From assembly GCA_002104985.1 (NCBI GenBank), contig MCGO01000008.1, positions 620,001 through 684,000 on the forward strand: 64,000 nt of DNA. Reading direction: 5' to 3'. The DNA is from Rhizoclosmatium globosum. Its lineage: Eukaryota; Chytridiomycota; Chytridiomycetes; Chytridiales; Chytriomycetaceae. The number at the start of each line of letters is the position of its first letter. The first letter of the stretch is position 1. Positions 58,000-64,000 of the stretch are shown piece by piece. Below the pieces are notes generated by a model. It saw only the letters and a program-made list of their open reading frames with translations, was not told where the DNA came from and made no database searches. The position numbers and the translations under genes are program-made.

Positions 58000-58206
58000 A
58001 TGAAGCTCACGATCATATCTGCTATTTTACTCAGTACTGTTTCGTTTGTCGCCGCTCAAGGTGTTCAAGGACTCGGAATTAATGGAGGTTACGGCGGCGA
58101 AGTTGCACAGATTGGAATCCAACGTGCAGCTCAAGCAGCTCGCGCGGGCGTTTATCACGGTGGAATCCAAGGAGGTCCAAACGGAGGTCCTGATCGTCGT
58201 CGTTGA
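58000..58206 (+). CDS. Small secreted Gly-rich protein
   Basis: An intact single-exon gene of 68 residues. It has a clear signal peptide (MKLTIISAILLSTVSFVAA, cleavage near VAAQ) and a mature part of about 49 residues rich in Gly, Ala and Gln with repeats GLGINGGYGGE, AAQAARAG and GGIQGGPNGGPDRRR. No Cys. It has an AATAAAG polyadenylation-type signal at about 58,242. Nothing further can be said about its role; such proteins are often wall-associated or secreted effectors, but that is speculation. Confidence 0.6.
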   Translation: MKLTIISAILLSTVSFVAAQGVQGLGINGGYGGEVAQIGIQRAAQAARAGVYHGGIQGGPNGGPDRRR

Positions 58207-58506
58207 GGTTCTCTGATTGCAATCATCCGCAGTGTATAAAAATAAAGTGTTCTATTCTTCCTCTCTGTGGTAATATTTCACTGAATATGAAATATTAGTA
58301 ATACTCACACTGAGTTTCCGGCAGATCGCATCGTTTAATCTCTGTTGGGATTCCACCCTCCGCCTGAAAATCAGGTTTTCAATGGCTGTGCCGAAAAAAA
58401 AGGGCCGCCAACAAATCCCAGCTTTTCGAAGCTGTCGTATCAAAGAATTTGAGTCTACATTAATCATCTTGTCAATTAACCTCTATATCACTGAAACCCA
58501 GTCGGA
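58207..58506. other. Intergenic spacer upstream of TIR-ankyrin gene
   Basis: About 300 bases, AT-rich, including an AATAAAG signal for the preceding gene near 58,242. No RNA gene, repeat or other coding region recognised. The promoter of the TIR gene must lie here. Confidence 0.4.
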
Positions 58507-61500
58507 ATGTCCGACATTACATCAGTTCAAAGTGTGGTGATGTTGGGTGTTGGCACAAGGAAACTTTCGACAAAAGCTTTCAACAAGAAAATCATCCCAA
58601 ACTTGGCTCTGATGTTTACAGCACTGTCCAAAGCTTTGGACCGCCGGTCTGTATCATCCATGAGTGATGTGGCCCTGATCACCTCGGGTACTCATGAGGA
58701 TGATGAGGTATTAGCACTAATGAAGCAATACGTGAGTGATGGATGCGGACTGCACCCAATTTGGAACACTTAATCTCAACTTTCTCCTTCGCCTTCTTCG
58801 CATCCTTTCTCTCAACAGGTGGAACTTCAAAAGGAGCAGCTTGCGCTCGAGAAAAACAAGTTTGAGCAGACGTTGGCGTTTGAGAAGGACAAGTTTGCCC
58901 AAGAAATCCAAGTCCGTCGGAGGAGCTTGAGTTCCGCAAGGCCGAGCTTGAATGGCGGAAGCATATGGATGAATCTCTTTTGGCGTTGAAACAGTCGAGT
59001 GGCTTTGGCGGGTTTGTTGAAGAAGTGAGGAGCGCCCCCGCTGTCAGGCCGCCTGTTGCCCAGATTGCCGATCAGCCTCACCAAGCTGCGGATGTTGAGA
59101 TCGTGGCCAGGTATGTTACTTTGTTTAGCTCCCTCGGACTTACAAGGGTGTACTTTAGTGCTGGAAGAGAGGTAGACACCACAGTGCACAAGCCGAAAAA
59201 GATCTTCATTAGTTATTGTTGGAGAAACTCGAGAACTCAAAAAATGCAAGATTTCCAGGCCAAGAAGTGTGACAAGACTGAGGTTGAAAAGGCTGGAGCG
59301 TGAGTTATTCTCTGTGCATTTAATTCTATTTTCCGATTACTCATACCCTATAACAGGTGGGATCCGCGAGTCATACCAAGGAGATTATTACTGCCTTAAA
59401 CTTAGATCCATGGCTTGATGTCGACCAATTGAACGTCGGGAACGGATTGGAAGGATCTCTTGCTGATGTTTTATCCGATGAAGGTTACCACGTTGATTGA
59501 CGACCATTCTCATCCTAACACTCTTTATAGTTGATATCGTGATAGTACATGCCTCTGATGAATACGCCGCGTCCGTTAATTGCAGAAAGGAGTTCGAATT
59601 CGCATCCTCTCTTGATTTGAAAATCATCCCTCTTGTGATTGGTGATAATGCACCTGCACCAATCAAAGATGTCAAAGACAACAAAACTGATGAGAAACAA
59701 AAAGCGTCGTGAGTACATGTCGCTCGTCTGTCTAAGCTAGTTTATTTATGTTTGAGATAGGGCTGCTTCGGCCACGATAAAACCATGGAATAAGAGTTGG
59801 TTAGGATTTTCCATCAATCATACCCTGTAAGTCTGTTTTGGAATGACAATAACTCTTATCTGTGAATCATCAGATACGTCGACGCGAGAAATCCAAATGA
59901 ACTTGATACAAACGTGAAAAGAGTGAAAGAAGTCTTCAAAAGACTGTAAAATCGATCCTTCCTGTGGAGACGGCTTCTCCTTCTGGTGGTTTCAAATCTC
60001 TTCGTGAAGCACTACAAGCCAAGAGCGAGACCGAAGTAGTCTCCATGGTAAAGTCTGCTAAACCTGAGGAATTAAATGCTATCGTGGAAGACGGAGAAAA
60101 TGTGTTTGATTTGGCTGTTGGCTTCTGTTCATTGGAAACTGTGAAGCTTTTTGTTGAACGAGGTGTGAAGCCGACCGAGAACTCGGTCATCATTGCGGCA
60201 AAGCGCACAGGCTCTAAAGAAGCTGCGGAAAGGTTGGCCGGAAAAGAATTGTCGAATTCTTCTTAGAGAAAGGTTGTGATGTCAATGCTTATGACTCAAA
60301 GATGTCAACAGCCCTTCATATTGCCGCATGTAAGTAAGATTCAGTGATGCATTTTTTTTGACTTTTCTAAAACAGCTGTTGGTTCTTCGGAATGCTGTGA
60401 CGTTCTATTGGATCATAAGGCTGATACCGAACTGGTTAACACGTTTGGATTCACTCCTCTTCTTTCTGCTGTTTCCTCGTTGAACGTAGAAAATGTTCGC
60501 CTGTTACTGAGACGTGGTGCCAATGCAAACGCAATCGACGAACATTCGGAAGGAAATGCCATAAACATGGTGGTTCATCAGAACAAAACGAAACAATGGA
60601 ATTCGAAATTTTCAAAGCACTTTTGGAAGCAATGTTCCTATTGATGTTGTGGACCATCAAGGATATTCGGTTCTTGAGAGCGCCGTTTACCACGGCAAGA
60701 CTTCCGTTGTCAAGACTCTTGCAAGCTTGCCAAACTGCAAAGAAATATTTTCAGCCAAGAACTTTGCATCATTGGCTGCAAGTAACGGTCACATTGAAGT
60801 CTTGAAATTCCTCACCAGTACTGAAAGTCCTGTCAAATACAATCTTCACGAAGAAAATGGCGACGGTTATAATAGTCTCAGTGGTGCTATCTCCACTGGA
60901 AACCTTGAAGTCATCAAACATCTTGTCAATACGGATTCAACTCTCTTGGCCTCTGTAATGAATTACACAAAGTCTATCTTAATGATGGCTGCAGAAGAAG
61001 ACAAGTATGACATTGTTAAATACTTGGCGTTTGAGTCAGGGTATAATTTCGACCTGAAAGAAATGGACGACGATAGATTTACTATTTTGGCACACGTTGT
61101 CAGTGGAAATGATGTCGACCTGGTGAAGCAGTTAATTGAACGTGAACCTTCTTTGTTGAGTGTGAAGACCAAGGCAAACGAAACTGTGTTTCACATCGCT
61201 GCGAAGGAGGGTGGAAGTAACGTGGATGTCGTCAATTATCTCTTGACTCTCGATGCACAAGCTCTTGGTCTTACGGAAATTACATCAGATGCAGGGGAAA
61301 CAGCCTTAACAGGGGCGGTTTCGTCAGGACTTCCACGACAGTGTTGAAGACATTGCTCGAGCGCGAACCAGTGGCATTATTGCAACCAAATCCGATTGAT
61401 TTTAGAACTCCACTCCATGAGTGCGCAGAATTCAATCAGATTGAACCACTGAAGTTCCTTATTAATTGGCCTCAATACAAGCATGACTTAACGCTTTGGA

Positions 61501-64000
61501 CATCTACGGCTATTCAGTGTTTTCAATTGCAGTCACAGCTGATAACCCGGAGATGTTGGAATATTTGCTTTCTGTGGACGAAAATTTAATCAACATTACC
61601 GTGGAAGACTCTCATATGGTCTTTTACGGAGCGACAAATGAGAAGTGGGATTCTGTTCATTTTTGATAAAACAAAAGGCCGCTCGGGGCTTTGATTACAC
61701 AATCACGGATGACTCCGGTAACACACTTGCATTATGGCTGCACAAGACGGAAAAGTTGAAGTGCTGAAGTTTTTGATGGAGCTGGACAGCGAATTAATCA
61801 ACGTGTTGAACTCTTCAGACGAATCTGTTCTTATCAAAGCCAGCTATTATGGTCACATGGACGTTGTAAAATACTTGTTGAGTCTTCCAAATTTGAAATA
61901 TGGCGTCGAGCACAAGGACAATGATGGCTGGACTGCTATAGCATGCGCCGTACACACTAATTCGGTGGAGATGATTAAAGAGTTGCACAATGCAGCGAAA
62001 AATCCTGAGCTGTTCACAGTTACGGTGGATGGAAAGAATTTGTTGCGGTTGGCGGTCGAAAATGGTGATGATGCCATTGAAATGGTGAAGTACTTGGTTG
62101 CAACAGGGAAGATCGATATCAAAGCAACCGACGACTCCGATCAAACCGCGTTTACGTACGCGTGCTACTATGGACGCCTCGAATGTGTCCGTTACCTCAT
62201 GTCCGTTGATTCGTCACAATTACAGATGCGGCGACCATATGATTCTGCCACTGTTTTGCATCTGGCGGCAACGAACGATAATGTGGAGCTGGTTAAACTG
62301 TTAACTTCCACAAAGAAATTCGACTTGACTGAGTTGGATGGCAGCGGAAACACACCACTTGCGAATGCAATCAATGGAGATTACTGGGACTGTGTTAAGT
62401 ATCTTCTTACGCAGAGCCAGCCGCAGCTCACCAAGGTCCAAACAAGAGCGGTTACACTCTTGCACATTTAGCAGTATACAGTGGCGATAATTTGGGACTC
62501 TTGAAACTTGTACTGGAACATGGCAATATTAATCTTGCCGAGAAAGACCATTGGAATTATACTGTTCTTGCCACGGCGCTCAATTACGGACGTAACCAAC
62601 AAGCTCTTCATCTCATCTCTCTGGATCCTGCGCAATTTAGTCTCCTGGAACCGAGTGACGACGCCACAAATTTGGTTCACCTTGCCATTCAAAATGGAGA
62701 CTTCAATGTTTTCAAGTCCTTGATGCAGGCTCATAAATTTGACGTACATCAAGTTAACTCTTCCGGTTATTCCCCTCTTGCTCAGGCCGTTTCGTTGGTA
62801 TGTTTGTTTCTCCAAGACTGATTCAGCTTAAACGCATTTTGTACAGGGTGACAGGGATAAGATTGGGCAATACCTTATCGACTTAGATCCAACTACTGTT
62901 GACTTCAAGTACATCTCTGAAAATAGAACAATTTTGCAAATCTTTGTATCAGAGGGGGGTGGCGATCATTTGCCTTTCTTCAAGAAACTCGTCGAAAGTG
63001 GCAAATTTGATTTGCATAACAAGGATAAAGGGGGCCACACTGTCTTTTCAAAAGCAGTCGAACGTGGGTACTTGAAAATTGTAAAGTACTTGTATGGAAT
63101 AGATGAAACACTGCTGAACTGGGGCGAGACCAAGACTCAGTTGGTATTCTCCACAATCAAGGAGGGAGACTCTGTTGAAACCTTGAAATTCTTACTGTCT
63201 GTTGGTCATTTCGATCTGAACGAAATTGATGATGAAGAGCGAACTCCTTTAGCTGTTGCAATGAATTTGGACAGACCAAAATGTGCAAAGTATCTGATTG
63301 GTTTTGATGGGTCGTTGGTTTCGTTCAAGTCCTCCACAAATGAGACAATGGACATTTAGCTGTCAGTGCCCAAAATATGGATCTCTTTGACCTTTGTTTC
63401 AAGACAGGAAACCTTGATTTGACGGTAGCCAACTCTGACGGACTCACTCCTCTTGCTCTGGCTGCTCAAAACGGTCTTTACGAGTTCGTGACGCGATTAT
63501 TGGCGATTGACTCCACTCTGGTTTCTTGTGGCGATGAACCGAATAAGAAGACATTGTTGCAACTGGCAATCAATAGCGGAGATAATCATCGCTTGTTGAA
63601 ATTCTTGTTAGACCATACGTCTGTGGACCTTTCAAATGTCGACACGGATGGCCACACCGTTTTATCTCGTTGCATTGCAAATGACTACATTCAATGTTCT
63701 AAGCTGTTAATTAAGCAGAAGCCAGAGTTGTTGAACTTCATATTTGAAGACGAAAAGCAGAATATGGCACAATTGGCAGCACCTAAAAGCTACCAACTGC
63801 TGAAAATTGTCATGTCGGCGGGTTCTTTTGATCTCAGTAACGTTGACAAGGACGGAAAAACTGCAATTGTCAATGCCATTCAAAGCTGCAATACAAAAAG
63901 TGTTATTTTATTAATCAAGCAAGATCAATCTCAGCTCAAGTATGTCTCTGAAGATGGCAGCAATCTACTTCATTTTGCGGTGAGTAGTATATCACTTTAC
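58507..64000 (+). CDS. TIR-domain protein with long ankyrin array, 3' truncated by window
   Basis: Modular intracellular protein. From the ATG at 58507: a short N-terminal helical domain, a coiled coil (LQKEQLALEKNKFEQTLAFE, RKAELEWRKHMDE), then a TIR domain: KKIFISYCWRNS (strand A/box 1), LDPWLDVDQLNVGNGLEGSL, VDIVIVHASDEYAASVNC then RKEFEFA (helix with the Glu that is catalytic in NAD-cleaving TIRs such as SARM1) and LKIIPLVIG. After about 59,940 come ankyrin repeats, at least 30 (IDVVKYLLSL, TALTGAVSSG, DGLTPLALAAQNG types), continuing past the window end. Introns near 58,731-58,817, 59,110-59,155, 59,300-59,357, 59,482-59,532 and 59,708-59,762. Missing bases occur near 58,920, 59,946, 60,260, 60,640, 61,330 and 61,660. 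The layout suggests an NADase-type effector with a ligand-sensing ankyrin arm. Confidence 0.75.

Noticed and set aside
58507..59940. A bacterial-type defence operon around the TIR gene
   Set aside because: The gene has spliceosomal introns and its neighbours are eukaryotic genes with their own spacing, so no operon is indicated.

Overview
The window is eukaryotic nuclear DNA, most likely from an early-diverging (possibly zoosporic) fungus. Nearly every gene is cut by short GT-AG introns of about 50-70 nt. Genes lie on both strands with short spacers, polyadenylation-type AATAAA motifs occur, and the gene set is fungal in style: Adp1-like ABCG transporters, a VPS36 with two NZF zinc fingers, a SIP3/LAM-type BAR-PH-VASt protein and GPI-anchored secreted proteins. 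No species name can be supported from the sequence alone.

Layout. 1-14,118: three tandem plus-strand ABCG transporter genes (copy 1 cut by the window edge), with the splicing factor SYF1 and a CAP10-type glycosyltransferase between copies 1 and 2. 14,301-21,710: two direct copies of a ~0.9 kb repeat flank an ankyrin membrane protein, a FAD monooxygenase and a secreted Cys-containing protein. 22,005-31,703: COX18, a divergent inverted ABCG copy 4, VPS36, and ABCG copy 5. 31,846-44,567 (all minus strand): a SIP3/LAM sterol-transfer-type protein, a PH/coiled-coil protein, an unknown multipass membrane protein, a syntaxin, a secreted acid phosphatase and a GPI-anchored class I peroxidase with an N-terminal CFEM-like domain. 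44,997-52,045: a GNAT acetyltransferase, a zinc-knuckle protein with a polyglutamine tail, an AGFG-type ArfGAP, and a gene that reads as acireductone dioxygenase fused to the GST part of eEF1B-gamma and the GEF domain of eEF1B-beta. 52,250-64,000: a CTC1-like telomere protein, a mitochondrial carrier, a tiny secreted Gly-rich protein, and a TIR-domain protein followed by a very long ankyrin array that runs off the window.

Many genes, paralogous and single-copy alike, are interrupted by single missing bases, often in short homopolymers, inside strongly conserved motifs. The simplest reading is residual consensus error from long-read sequencing, so I annotate these as genes and flag the breaks instead of calling all of them pseudogenes. 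Gene spans are given start codon to stop codon including introns; many exon edges are inferred from GT-AG sites and protein-family continuity.

The most interesting items are the dioxygenase/elongation-factor fusion, the CFEM-like peroxidase, the TIR-ankyrin gene, and the mosaic identity among the ABCG copies.
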